Below are positions 48,951-58,343 of a stretch of 64,000 nucleotides of DNA, one piece after another; the first letter of the stretch is position 1, and each line of letters begins with the position of its first letter. The notes beneath the pieces were generated by a model. The model was not told where the DNA came from. It made no database searches and was given only the letters and a program-made list of their open reading frames with translations. Both the position numbers and the translations under genes were made by a program. This stretch comes from Winogradskyella jejuensis (GTDB lineage Bacteria > Bacteroidota > Bacteroidia > Flavobacteriales > Flavobacteriaceae), in contig NZ_FQWS01000002.1 of the NCBI RefSeq assembly GCF_900129745.1, positions 930,001-994,000 on the forward strand, read 5' to 3'.

Positions 48951-51851
48951 CTATAGAAGTGCTTCTTTTAGAATAGTTACAGGGTGTTTTGCAACAACAT
49001 TCGTTCCATCTTTGATTTGATGCCTGCAACTAGTCCCATTTGCTGAAATGATAATATCATTTGATGCCTTTCTAATAGCAGGAAAAAGCGTTTGTTCGCC
49101 AATTTGCATGCTTATCTCGTATTTATCTTTTTCATAACCAAAACTACCAGCCATACCACAGCATCCACTTGGGATTATGGTAACTTTATAATTTTCAGGC
49201 AGATTTAAGACATCAAAACTAGATTTTTGATTAGCTAAAGCTTTTTGGTGACAGTGTCCATGAAACTTGATGACTTTAGCTTCTTTAGTAAATTGCTCTG
49301 AAGTAATGTTGCCAAGCTCAATTTCTTGCTGAATAAATTCTTCAATTAAGAAAGTATGTTTAGCAATGGATTTAGCTGCTTCAACATCATCTGATAGTTT
49401 AATATACTCATCTTTGAATGTTAAAATTGCTGAAGGCTCTATACCTATCAACGGTGTGTCTTTGGTGATTAAGTCTTTAAAGATTGAAACGTTTTTGTTG
49501 GCTAAGTCTTTTGCTTCTTCTAAGAAGCCTTTGGATAAATAACTTCGTCCGCTTTCGTGATGCTGAATAAACTGTACGTTATAATTCAGTTTTTGAAGCA
49601 GAATAACTGCATCATTCGCAATATCTGATTCTAGATATTTCGTAAACTCATCTACAAAAAGATATACAGTTTTAGTGCTAGAAGAATGCGTTTTATTTAT
49701 GGAATAATTAAATGACTTTGTAAACTTTGGCAAACTACGTTTTGCATGAACTCCAAGAATATTCTTTACAATGCTTGATGCGAAACTACTTTGAAAAACA
49801 GCATTAGACAAACTAGGTGCTTTTGAACCTAACTTGTTATACTTTGTTGCATTGGCAAAAAATTTATCTTTAAACGAGAATCCGTTCGTTTTTTGGTATT
49901 GATACTGAAACTCTGCCTTTAAACTCGCCACATCCACACTACTAGGGCATTCGCTCGAACACGCTTTACAGCTCAAACACAAATCGAAAACATCTTTTAG
50001 CTCTTCATGATTGAATTTATTAGCCTTCTCTGAAGTGGTTAAAAATTCCCTCAGAGCATTGGCACGCGCTCTAGTGGTGTCTTTTTCATTTCGTGTTGCT
50101 CGGTAACTTGGGCACATGGTCCCACCAAACTCAGGGAGTTTTCTACAATCTCCAGAGCCATTACATTTTTCGGCTTCTCGAAGAATCCCTTGTGATGCGG
50201 AAAAATCTAGTATCGTATTAATTATTGGCTCCTTTCTATCAACTTTATATCGCAAATTTTTATCCATTGGCAAAGCATCAACTATTTTACCTGGATTAAA
50301 AATAGTATTAGGGTCGAAAGCAGTTTTTATTTGTTTTAAAATCTGATAATTATCCTCGCCTATCATCAAAGGAATAAACTCTGCACGTACAATACCATCC
50401 CCATGTTCTCCAGACATGGAGCCTTTATATTTCTTGACCAAATGCGCTACATCCGTTGTGATTTTACGGAATAAAGTAACATCTTCTTTTTGCTTGAGAT
50501 TAAGAATTGGTCTTAGATGAATTTCACCAGCACCAGCGTGAGCATAATAAACAGCATCTTGATTATAACCCTTCATAATAGCCGTGAATTCCTCAATAAA
50601 ATCACTTAAATCTTCTAAGGCTACAGCCGTATCTTCAATACAAGCTACTGCTTTTTTGTCGCCAATCATATTTCCCAAAAGCCCTAAGCCGGCCTTACGA
50701 AGTTCCATAGCTTTGTCTATCTCTGTACCTTGAAGAATTGGTGCAGCATAACTAAGTCCTTGATATTTTATTGTTTCAAGTAACTTCTCAATACTGTCAT
50801 TGAGTTCTGTATCTGTTTCTGCTCTTAATTCGCACATTAAAATGGCAACAGGATTACCTTGTATAAACTTTCGGTTTTCTTGTTGTTTAGCGTTGTGCTT
50901 TGTTAAATTTAGAATGGTATCATCCATCATTTCGCAAGTATGCAAATTGTGTTGCATAAGTTGATGCACAGATTTCATACAGGCTTCAATACTATCAAAA
51001 TGAAGCGCTACCATTGCATTCTCTGAAGGTGGTAAATCATCTAGCTGCAACGTAATTTCTGTCGTAAACGCCAAAGTTCCCTCACTACCAGATAATAATT
51101 GACAAATGTTGAATTGTGATGCGTTATCTTTTGAAAAGACTTCAGATTTTATCAATTCATCAATGGCATAACCCGTATTTCTTCTATGAATAAATGGTTT
51201 AGGGAAATTATCAATGATATTTTTTTGAACTTCGGTAGACTTTAATTCCTCATAAATGGTTTTATAAATTTTTCCTTCTAAATCGTTCTGAACTATTTTA
51301 TTTTTAAATTCAGCTTTTGAAATAGGTTTAAATTCAACTTCACTCCCATCACTTAAAATGGTTTTAAGATTTAACACCTTGTCTCTTGTAACTCCATGTT
51401 GAATAGATGTTGTACCTGATGAATTATTCCCCACCATACCGCCAATCATGCAACGATTTGAAGTCGATGTATTAGGTCCAAAAAACAGTCCATATGGTTT
51501 AAGATAATTATTTAACTCATCTCTAACTAAACCTGGTTGTACAGTGACTGTTTTATTTATTTCGTCTACACTGATAATTTTATTAAAGCACTTAGAAACA
51601 TCTACAACAATTCCTTCTCCAACGCACTGACCAGCCAGAGAAGTGCCTGCAGTTCTAGGTATAAGAGACGTTTTATTTTTGTTTGCAAAAGCTATAAGTT
51701 GCTTTATGTCATTAGTCGTCTTAGGTATAGCAACTGCAAGTGGCAAAATTTTATATACAGAAGCATCAGTAGCATATATGCTTCGCATTAATCCGTCATA
51801 ATATATTTCACCTTGAAAACTAGAACTTAAGGCTTTTAATTGGTCTTTCAT
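48951..51851 (-). CDS. FAD-linked oxidase fused to a Fe-S / CCG-domain subunit (GlcD-GlcF or D-lactate dehydrogenase type)
   Basis: A 966-residue fusion starting at ATG 51851 (a TTG 6 nt upstream is in frame but less likely). The N-terminal PCMH FAD domain has 'IPRTAGTSLAGQCVGEGIVV' and 'GMVGNNSSGTTSIQHGVTRD'; an FAD-oxidase C domain runs to about 540. Then come two 4Fe-4S clusters ('CNGSGDCRKLPEFGGTMCPS' and 'CLSCKACSSECPSSVD', about 558-640) and a CCG/heterodisulfide-reductase-like domain ('FHGHCHQKAL', 'IPSGCCGMAGSFGYE'). It oxidises a 2-hydroxy acid (D-lactate, glycolate or 2-hydroxyglutarate) and passes electrons to the respiratory chain. The substrate is undetermined. Confidence 0.9.
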   Translation of the reverse strand: MKDQLKALSSSFQGEIYYDGLMRSIYATDASVYKILPLAVAIPKTTNDIKQLIAFANKNKTSLIPRTAGTSLAGQCVGEGIVVDVSKCFNKIISVDEINKTVTVQPGLVRDELNNYLKPYGLFFGPNTSTSNRCMIGGMVGNNSSGTTSIQHGVTRDKVLNLKTILSDGSEVEFKPISKAEFKNKIVQNDLEGKIYKTIYEELKSTEVQKNIIDNFPKPFIHRRNTGYAIDELIKSEVFSKDNASQFNICQLLSGSEGTLAFTTEITLQLDDLPPSENAMVALHFDSIEACMKSVHQLMQHNLHTCEMMDDTILNLTKHNAKQQENRKFIQGNPVAILMCELRAETDTELNDSIEKLLETIKYQGLSYAAPILQGTEIDKAMELRKAGLGLLGNMIGDKKAVACIEDTAVALEDLSDFIEEFTAIMKGYNQDAVYYAHAGAGEIHLRPILNLKQKEDVTLFRKITTDVAHLVKKYKGSMSGEHGDGIVRAEFIPLMIGEDNYQILKQIKTAFDPNTIFNPGKIVDALPMDKNLRYKVDRKEPIINTILDFSASQGILREAEKCNGSGDCRKLPEFGGTMCPSYRATRNEKDTTRARANALREFLTTSEKANKFNHEELKDVFDLCLSCKACSSECPSSVDVASLKAEFQYQYQKTNGFSFKDKFFANATKYNKLGSKAPSLSNAVFQSSFASSIVKNILGVHAKRSLPKFTKSFNYSINKTHSSSTKTVYLFVDEFTKYLESDIANDAVILLQKLNYNVQFIQHHESGRSYLSKGFLEEAKDLANKNVSIFKDLITKDTPLIGIEPSAILTFKDEYIKLSDDVEAAKSIAKHTFLIEEFIQQEIELGNITSEQFTKEAKVIKFHGHCHQKALANQKSSFDVLNLPENYKVTIIPSGCCGMAGSFGYEKDKYEISMQIGEQTLFPAIRKASNDIIISANGTSCRHQIKDGTNVVAKHPVTILKEALL

Positions 51852-51920
51852 TAACAACTTTTAGTACTTATCTTTTTATAAAACTATGACTATTTACAAA
51901 TATAAATGCACTTTTGGCGT

Positions 51921-51928
51921 TATTTTTG
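51921..51928 (+). promoter_or_regulatory. -7 promoter box of the small barrel-protein gene
   Basis: TATTTTTG matches TAnnTTTG, 35 nt before ATG 51964. It lies inside the longer frame that opens at 51886, favouring the ATG at 51964. Confidence 0.5.
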
Positions 51929-51963
51929 GAGAAGCAATTAAAATCAATAAAAAACGATACATT

Positions 51964-52440
51964 ATGAAAAAATTAGTTTTGACAGTTTTTACTGTTTTTG
52001 GATGTTTATTATTTGTAGATGCGCAAAACATTTCTGATAACGCCATTGGATTACGTCTTGGCGATAGTGATGGTTTTGGTGCTGAAATCTCTTATCAACG
52101 TGCATTAGGTGATAATAACAGGCTAGAATTAGACTTAGGGTGGCGCACAGGAAGCAGCTTTGATGGCTATAAGCTAACTGGACTTTACCAATGGGTTTGG
52201 AATATTGATGGAGGTTTTAACTGGTACGCTGGTGCTGGTGGTGGTATTGGTGCTTATGATTTTGATGCTCCAATAAACGATAGTGAAACCTTTTTCTTTG
52301 TTGCCGGGAATGTTGGTATTGAATACGATTTTGATATACCACTTATACTATCATTAGATTTTAGACCAGAAATTGCTTTTGGAGATTTAAATGATGATTC
52401 TGATTTTGATATCGCTCTAGGTATTAGGTACCAATTCTAG
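51964..52440 (+). CDS. Small secreted outer-membrane beta-barrel-like protein
   Basis: A 158-residue protein. The start at ATG 51964 begins a signal peptide (MKKLVLTVFTVFGCLLFVDAQ) and is supported by the promoter box. The mature part has alternating polar/aromatic strands rich in Gly and Asp ('GIGAYDFDAPINDSETFFFV') and ends in a C-terminal aromatic (GIRYQF), as in small barrel proteins. Function is unknown. A strong terminator follows at 52456. Confidence 0.78.
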   Translation: MKKLVLTVFTVFGCLLFVDAQNISDNAIGLRLGDSDGFGAEISYQRALGDNNRLELDLGWRTGSSFDGYKLTGLYQWVWNIDGGFNWYAGAGGGIGAYDFDAPINDSETFFFVAGNVGIEYDFDIPLILSLDFRPEIAFGDLNDDSDFDIALGIRYQF

Positions 52441-52455
52441 ACTAGAATATAAGCT

Positions 52456-52487
52456 AAAAAGCCATCTCTTTCGAGATGGCTTTTTTT
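52456..52487. terminator. Strong bidirectional terminator
   Basis: A 13-bp perfect stem (AAAAAGCCATCTC 52456-52468, GAGATGGCTTTTT 52473-52485) with loop TTTC and a T-run to 52487. It overlaps the last two bases of the convergent bshA stop codon and serves both genes. Confidence 0.92.
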
Positions 52488-53622
52488 ATTTCACATAACA
52501 ATCAGATAGTGTTTTTTCGTAAATAGCTTCATATTTTGGTACAATTGCATGTAAATCAAAATTCAAAGATTGTTGCTTTGCATTTTCTTTAAAAGTATTT
52601 AGTGTTTGGTCATCTTGTAGTATCGCTATAGCTTTTTGAGTCATTTCTTTGATATCTCCAACATCACTTAAATATCCTGAAATACCATCTTTATTCACTT
52701 CAGGTAATCCACCCGAATTAGAAGATATCACTGGCACACTAGATGCCATGGCCTCAAGCGCTGCTAAACCGAAGCTCTCAGTTTCTGATGGCAGTAAAAA
52801 CAAATCGCTAAAGCAAAGTATTCTATCAATTTCATTGCTATTTCCAAAGAAAACAACTTTATCGCTTATCCCTAATTCTTCAACAAGAATTTCTGCTTGT
52901 TCTTTTTCGGGACCTTCACCAACCATCATTAATTTCGAAGGAATTCCCCTTTGAACATTATAAAAAATCTTAATGACATCTGGAATGTTTTTTACTTCTC
53001 TAAAGTTACTAATGTGGGTTATAATACGTTCATCTTCAGTAGCCATCATACTACGTTGACAATCTGTAAAACTAGGTTGATGCTTTTCAATATCTATAAA
53101 GTTAGGTACAACTTCAATTTCATTTTTAATATTGAACAAACGCAAAGTATCTTGCTTTAAGCTTTCTGAAACCGAAGTTACTGCATTAGACTTATTAATA
53201 CTAAAAGTTACTGCTGGCTTATAAAATGGATGGCTTCCCACAAGAGTAATATCTGTACCATGTAGAGTTGTTACTATAGGTACATAAATATTTTCGTCTT
53301 TAAGCATTTGTTGTGCCATGTAAGCTGCATAAGCATGTGGGATTGCATAATGCACGTGTAGAAGTTCTATACCATGCAACTTAACCATATCTACCAGCTT
53401 ACTAGATAATGCTAATTCGTAGGGTTGATAATGAAATAAAGGATATTCTGGCACATGTACCTCATGGAAATGAACATTTTTACTCAACAATTCTAAACGA
53501 ACAGGTTGTCTGTATGTAATAAAATGGATTTCGTGCCCGCGTTTAGATAATTCTAAACCTAACTCGGTGGCTACTACACCGCTACCTCCAAAAGTTGGAT
53601 AGCAAACAATACCTATCTTCAT
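52486..53622 (-). CDS. bshA: N-acetyl-alpha-D-glucosaminyl L-malate synthase (bacillithiol biosynthesis)
   Basis: A 378-residue GT4 glycosyltransferase. The start IGIVCYPTFGGSGVVATELG, then 'ITYRQPVRL', 'VHYAIPHAYAAYMA', 'TTLHGTDITLVG' and the C-terminal 'PSETESFGLAALEAMASSVP' with EVNKDGISGYL fit BshA closely. It joins N-acetylglucosamine to L-malate, the first step of bacillithiol synthesis. bshB and bshC are not in the window. Its presence matters for the gshB-like gene at 44298, because it suggests bacillithiol, not glutathione, is the main low-mass thiol. Confidence 0.95.
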   Translation of the reverse strand: MKIGIVCYPTFGGSGVVATELGLELSKRGHEIHFITYRQPVRLELLSKNVHFHEVHVPEYPLFHYQPYELALSSKLVDMVKLHGIELLHVHYAIPHAYAAYMAQQMLKDENIYVPIVTTLHGTDITLVGSHPFYKPAVTFSINKSNAVTSVSESLKQDTLRLFNIKNEIEVVPNFIDIEKHQPSFTDCQRSMMATEDERIITHISNFREVKNIPDVIKIFYNVQRGIPSKLMMVGEGPEKEQAEILVEELGISDKVVFFGNSNEIDRILCFSDLFLLPSETESFGLAALEAMASSVPVISSNSGGLPEVNKDGISGYLSDVGDIKEMTQKAIAILQDDQTLNTFKENAKQQSLNFDLHAIVPKYEAIYEKTLSDCYVK

Positions 53623-53709
53623 GTATCTTTAATTATGATAGGCTAATTTAAAGGTTTTAATGTATTGTTATTTGAAGAATACGAGTTTTAACGAATAATT
53701 TAGAACTTA

Positions 53710-56667
53710 TTAATCCTCAATAGCTTCATAAATTAATCGCTGGATTTCTGTTCTTATATTTTCGCGAAGCAGTCTATTTTTTCCCGCCTTAGGATACGTA
53801 CGATTAGCTAAAAATACATAGACAATCTCTTCCTCAGGGTCAGCCCAAGCATAAGTGCCAGTAAAACCTGAATGCCCAAAGCTGGTCATAGAAATACAAC
53901 CGCATGTTGGTCCCAAATCTCCTAGTTGTGGTTTATCAAAACCAACACCTCTTCTATTGTCTTTATGGCAATAATGGCATTTTGTAAACTCATCTAATGT
54001 TTCAGTTTTAAAATAACGTTTTCCACCATAAAAGCCCTTTTGCAAATACATTTGCATCAACTTTGCTACGTCATTGGCATTACTAAAAACACCAGCATGC
54101 CCGCCAACACCGTCTTGCATCGCCGCACCCATATCATGCACGTAGCCATGTACTTTTTGATAACGAAAATAATCGTCAACTTCTGTTGGGATTATATCTT
54201 TTAGACTAAATTTTTCTCTTGGTCTGTAGGTAGTATAGTTGGCACCAATGGATTGATAGAAGTGGTCTTGCACCAATTCATCTAAGCCTTTATTATAATA
54301 CTTTTCTAGATATTGTTTTAAGATATAATATGGCAAATCACTATATCTATATCGTAACGTAGAAAGTAATTCTGTTTCCTTAATAATCTCATTAATAGAA
54401 TCTTTATAGTCTTTGCGCATAAAAAGTTTATCTGTCACTTCTACATTATAACTTTTACCTTTAGTATTACGATACCATTTTTTAAGTGGTTTTCCTGTAA
54501 CAGTATCTAATGTTTTGGCATAAAACGGTACCCAAGGTCTTAATCTCGCATAGTGAGACAGCATTTGCTTCAAGGTGATATCTTCTTTATTGGTTCCCCT
54601 GTATTCTGGTAGTAATCTGGAAATCTTAGAATTGAGTGATAATATATTCTTCTCTTGCAACTCCATGACTAAAGGCAAAGTTGCCAAAACTTTAGTTAGG
54701 GAAGCCACATCGTATACGTCATCAAAATCTACTTTATTCTTTTTGTTATAGGTATGATACCCAAAGTTTTTGTTGTAAATCACTTTTCCTTTTCTAGCTA
54801 CCAAAAGTTGAATACCTGGAGTCATCTGTTCTTTAACGGCATAGTTAGCAATAGAATCTAACTTTAAAAGCTTTTCTGAGCTCATGCCAACGTCTTCTGG
54901 TAAACCATAACCAAGATTGTTTAAGGAGTTATAGCTTATACCTTGGTCACTACTAAAATACGCTCCTGCAGACACTGGCAGTTTTCCCTTAGCACCGACA
55001 GCACCAAAAAGTGCTTGAGCAGATTTTTGTTGAGCTATATTGCTATTTTGATAACTCATCACAATAGCTTCAATATTCTCGATAGATTTTATATCCATCA
55101 GAGCGTAAGGCCTAGCGAACACATCTAGAATTACCATATTTGTTCTGGCGATTTCATATAACCAAGTCAATTCTTTATTAGAGAATTTGTAAGATTTCCA
55201 TGGATTTTCATTGGATTTATGAAAACCTACAATAACTGTGTTATAGTTTTTTAATTTTTCTATTAAATCACCCAGATTATCTGCTGATATTTTATGAACT
55301 TTAGTATACTTTTTTAATTCTGAATAAAAAGGTGAACTATTATCATCTCCAAGACTGACATATGCTATTTTTTTGGTTTCTAGATTGCGTAGTGGAAGAA
55401 TATCATTCTTGTTCTTTAAGACGGTGATAGCTTCTTCTAAAAGCTTTCCATATAAAACATCATCTTCAATCCGTTTTACATCACCATGAACACCTCTGAT
55501 ACTTAATGGACTATAATTGTGAAGTCCAACTTTATATTTTGCCATTAAAATCTTTTTTACTGAGTGTGCCAAACGTTCTTCAGTAATATCACCTTTTTCA
55601 ATAGCTTTTGAAATCTTCTCAATTCCTTTGGCTACATCTTCTGACATGAGCATTACATCATTTCCTGCCTTAAAGGCCATGAGGTCTATCTCACCACCTG
55701 TATCCATTTTATTTGTTGCAGCACCGTCTACTGAAGGCTGAATGAAATCTGCTGCACCTTTCATTGTCAATGCATCAGTAAATATCAAGCCTTTAAATCC
55801 TAACTCTTTTTTGAGTAAGTCTGTAACAACGTATTTTGATAATGAGGTAGGTAAACCGTTTCTAATATCAAGTCTTGGAATATTCAGATGAGCAACCATA
55901 ACACTCGACAACCCTTCTTTAATAAGCCTTCTGTAAGGGTACAACTCAACTGAATCTATACGTTGCTTGTTAAAGTTAACCGTTGGTAATGTCTTATGCG
56001 AATCCGCATCTGTATCGCCATGACCTGGGAAATGCTTAGCGTTAGCTAAAACTCCAGCAGCTTGCATACCTTTCATAAAAGCTGCAGCTTTTTCGGTAAC
56101 ATTATCTTTGTCTTCTCCAAATGAGCGGTTACCTATTATAGGATTTTTAGGATTTGTATTTATATCTACTACCGGCGCAAAATTGAAATGTACACCTACA
56201 CGTTTGCAGTGTTCTCCAATTTGGTATCCCGTCTGTTCAATTAATTTATTGTTCGAAATGGCTCCTAAAGTCATGTTCCAAGGGAAAGCGTAGGTAGAAT
56301 CTAAACGCATGCTCAATCCCCATTCTGCATCCATACCTATTAATAATGGAACTTTTGATAGAGACTGTAGATTATTATCAAGCTTAACTTGTCTTGTTGG
56401 ACCACCTTTTGAATAAATAACACCTCCTATATGATGCTTTGTTATTAATGCCGAAATTTCATTCTCATGCTTATAGCCTTTGTTTGAAAAAGCCTGAACC
56501 ATGAACAATTGCCCAACACGTTCTTTCAGCGTCATGCCTTCATATATACTATCCACCCATTTTTGTTGAGCCTCAATATCTTCTGTTAGTAATGGATTTG
56601 GCGTTTCTTCTTGAGAAAAACTATAACTTAAAAAGAATAAAAATATAATGATAGCAATGCGCTGCAT
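53710..56667 (-). CDS. GH3 beta-N-acetylglucosaminidase-like protein fused to a serine beta-lactamase-like domain
   Basis: A 985-residue exported protein (signal MQRIAIIIFLFFLSYSFSQ). The GH3 part (about 40-390) is NagZ-like: KHFPGHGDTDADSH (211-224) and the nucleophile D298 in 'FTDALTMKGAADF'. A second GH3 domain follows to about 580. The C-terminal class C beta-lactamase/PBP domain has S656-L-T-K659 (ASLTKVLATLPL), the RYSD tyrosine motif and 'GHSGFTGTYAW'. Both halves point to peptidoglycan turnover: the GH3 part trims sugars, the serine domain may cleave peptides or D-amino-acid linkages. This fusion recurs in Bacteroidota; the second activity is not proven. It sits alone, 189 bp from the flippase gene upstream. 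Confidence 0.9.
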   Translation of the reverse strand: MQRIAIIIFLFFLSYSFSQEETPNPLLTEDIEAQQKWVDSIYEGMTLKERVGQLFMVQAFSNKGYKHENEISALITKHHIGGVIYSKGGPTRQVKLDNNLQSLSKVPLLIGMDAEWGLSMRLDSTYAFPWNMTLGAISNNKLIEQTGYQIGEHCKRVGVHFNFAPVVDINTNPKNPIIGNRSFGEDKDNVTEKAAAFMKGMQAAGVLANAKHFPGHGDTDADSHKTLPTVNFNKQRIDSVELYPYRRLIKEGLSSVMVAHLNIPRLDIRNGLPTSLSKYVVTDLLKKELGFKGLIFTDALTMKGAADFIQPSVDGAATNKMDTGGEIDLMAFKAGNDVMLMSEDVAKGIEKISKAIEKGDITEERLAHSVKKILMAKYKVGLHNYSPLSIRGVHGDVKRIEDDVLYGKLLEEAITVLKNKNDILPLRNLETKKIAYVSLGDDNSSPFYSELKKYTKVHKISADNLGDLIEKLKNYNTVIVGFHKSNENPWKSYKFSNKELTWLYEIARTNMVILDVFARPYALMDIKSIENIEAIVMSYQNSNIAQQKSAQALFGAVGAKGKLPVSAGAYFSSDQGISYNSLNNLGYGLPEDVGMSSEKLLKLDSIANYAVKEQMTPGIQLLVARKGKVIYNKNFGYHTYNKKNKVDFDDVYDVASLTKVLATLPLVMELQEKNILSLNSKISRLLPEYRGTNKEDITLKQMLSHYARLRPWVPFYAKTLDTVTGKPLKKWYRNTKGKSYNVEVTDKLFMRKDYKDSINEIIKETELLSTLRYRYSDLPYYILKQYLEKYYNKGLDELVQDHFYQSIGANYTTYRPREKFSLKDIIPTEVDDYFRYQKVHGYVHDMGAAMQDGVGGHAGVFSNANDVAKLMQMYLQKGFYGGKRYFKTETLDEFTKCHYCHKDNRRGVGFDKPQLGDLGPTCGCISMTSFGHSGFTGTYAWADPEEEIVYVFLANRTYPKAGKNRLLRENIRTEIQRLIYEAIED

Positions 56668-56856
56668 GAATTTGTATTTAATATGTGATGTTTATAACGA
56701 ATACTATGCCAAATTAGCATAAATGACCATAAGTAAAAAGACTTTATGATAGATTTATAAAGACATTAATTAACATTATCTAATATATGGTCTAGGTTAT
56801 TAATTAGCTATATAAAGTTCTCATCGATGGAGTAAAAAAGTCTTCTGGATGACTCC

Positions 56857-58314
56857 TTATAAAAACGGAATATATTTTTTAATTATTCCATTTATATCTT
56901 CAGAAATATCAAGCTTATACACTGTAAAGCAATAAAGTAAAGAAACAAGTATAGATTTTAATACAATACCAACTATAGGGTTAAGTGGAAAATCAACCCA
57001 ATACAAAGCAAGGCCTAAGACTGCAACAAGGACTAACACTTTAAATGAAGCTAAACTAAATGGCTGAATATTTAATTTAATTCTTACGAAAATCAGTTTT
57101 AGAGTATTATAAATAACTATAGCTAAAAATGTTGCCATTGCTGAACCTTCAATGCCATATAAAGGAATAAGAATTACATTAAAAACAATCGCTAATAAAG
57201 CTAAGAGTACACCAAAAAAAAGAACAATGCGGTAATAATCACTATTAAATAAAATAGCATTATTGTTTCCCATTGCATTGTCATATACTTTTGCTATCCC
57301 AATGATAATCACAACAAAAAGACCTCCAGTAAATTTTTCTGGAAGAATTTGATAAAGCATATTAATATTTAATACAATAAGTAAAAATATAAGTCCGCTA
57401 ATGACTAAAAGACTCAAAGAGCTCTTTTGATATAAGCTCTTAAGTTCTTCTTTATTACCATCATTCAAAAACTTTGCTGTAATCGGCATGAGTATTTGAT
57501 GCATCGACCGCTGTGGAACAGAAATTACAGTAGCTATAAAAATAGCAACACTATAATAAGCCACGTTTTCTATCTCCAGATATTGACCAATCATAAACTT
57601 ATCTAAATCTAAAATCACCATAGCTATAGAACCTGCTATGATGATGAGAAAGCTGTACTTTAAAATTGAAGAAACATTTTCAATTTTATTGAATTTAATA
57701 ACTGGAAAACGCAGTGTAAATGCATATATTTTCATAATAAACATTCTTGCAACATATACGGCTACTACTGCTCCAATAAAGGTATTAACAGATATCCAAC
57801 CCATATAAACACACCCTAATAAAATCATAATACAAAACCTATGAAATATCTCTCGCATCACATTACCAAAAACGGTTTTCATTTGTACTTTAGACCAAGA
57901 GAAAAATACTTCAAAATACGCCATGGCAATAGCTGTAATCAAAATATGCCATAAATAACCATACACTAAAGGGTTCTTTTCAGACAAAAGACTTGCAATA
58001 AAATCGTAACCAATTAGCCCAAAGATTGTAGTAGGTATTATAAAGACTAATGGCAGTAATAACATTAGCGTTAAAAAGCTATTAAGAGTATTCTTTGTTT
58101 TGAATGTTGAATAAAATTTTATCAATGCATTTTGAACACCAAATGCCATAAATGGCAACATAATATTTGCTGCAGAAAGAATAAAGGCAACCAGGCCATA
58201 ATACTCATCCGTTAAAAAATTGGTATAGAGAAAAAGCGTGTTAATAGCACCAATCCCAAAGCCAATATATGTGCTTAACGTATTTTTAAAGGATTGCCTG
58301 ATTACTATTCCCAT
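56857..58314 (-). CDS. Polysaccharide flippase (Wzx-like, MOP superfamily)
   Basis: A 485-residue protein with about 12-14 hydrophobic helices and the MOP/MATE-like Wzx pattern ('GIVIRQSFKNTLSTYIGFG' at the start, 'LPFMAFGVQNALIKFYS' early, 'YSVAIFIATVISVPQRSMHQ' in the middle). It would move lipid-linked sugars across the inner membrane for surface polysaccharide or O-antigen. It is the last gene of the minus-strand cluster with the GT4 gene (29 bp) and the YfhO gene. Specificity is unknown. Confidence 0.88.
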   Translation of the reverse strand: MGIVIRQSFKNTLSTYIGFGIGAINTLFLYTNFLTDEYYGLVAFILSAANIMLPFMAFGVQNALIKFYSTFKTKNTLNSFLTLMLLLPLVFIIPTTIFGLIGYDFIASLLSEKNPLVYGYLWHILITAIAMAYFEVFFSWSKVQMKTVFGNVMREIFHRFCIMILLGCVYMGWISVNTFIGAVVAVYVARMFIMKIYAFTLRFPVIKFNKIENVSSILKYSFLIIIAGSIAMVILDLDKFMIGQYLEIENVAYYSVAIFIATVISVPQRSMHQILMPITAKFLNDGNKEELKSLYQKSSLSLLVISGLIFLLIVLNINMLYQILPEKFTGGLFVVIIIGIAKVYDNAMGNNNAILFNSDYYRIVLFFGVLLALLAIVFNVILIPLYGIEGSAMATFLAIVIYNTLKLIFVRIKLNIQPFSLASFKVLVLVAVLGLALYWVDFPLNPIVGIVLKSILVSLLYCFTVYKLDISEDINGIIKKYIPFL

Positions 58315-58343
58315 AATTTAAAAGTACAATTTTTTACAAGCAT

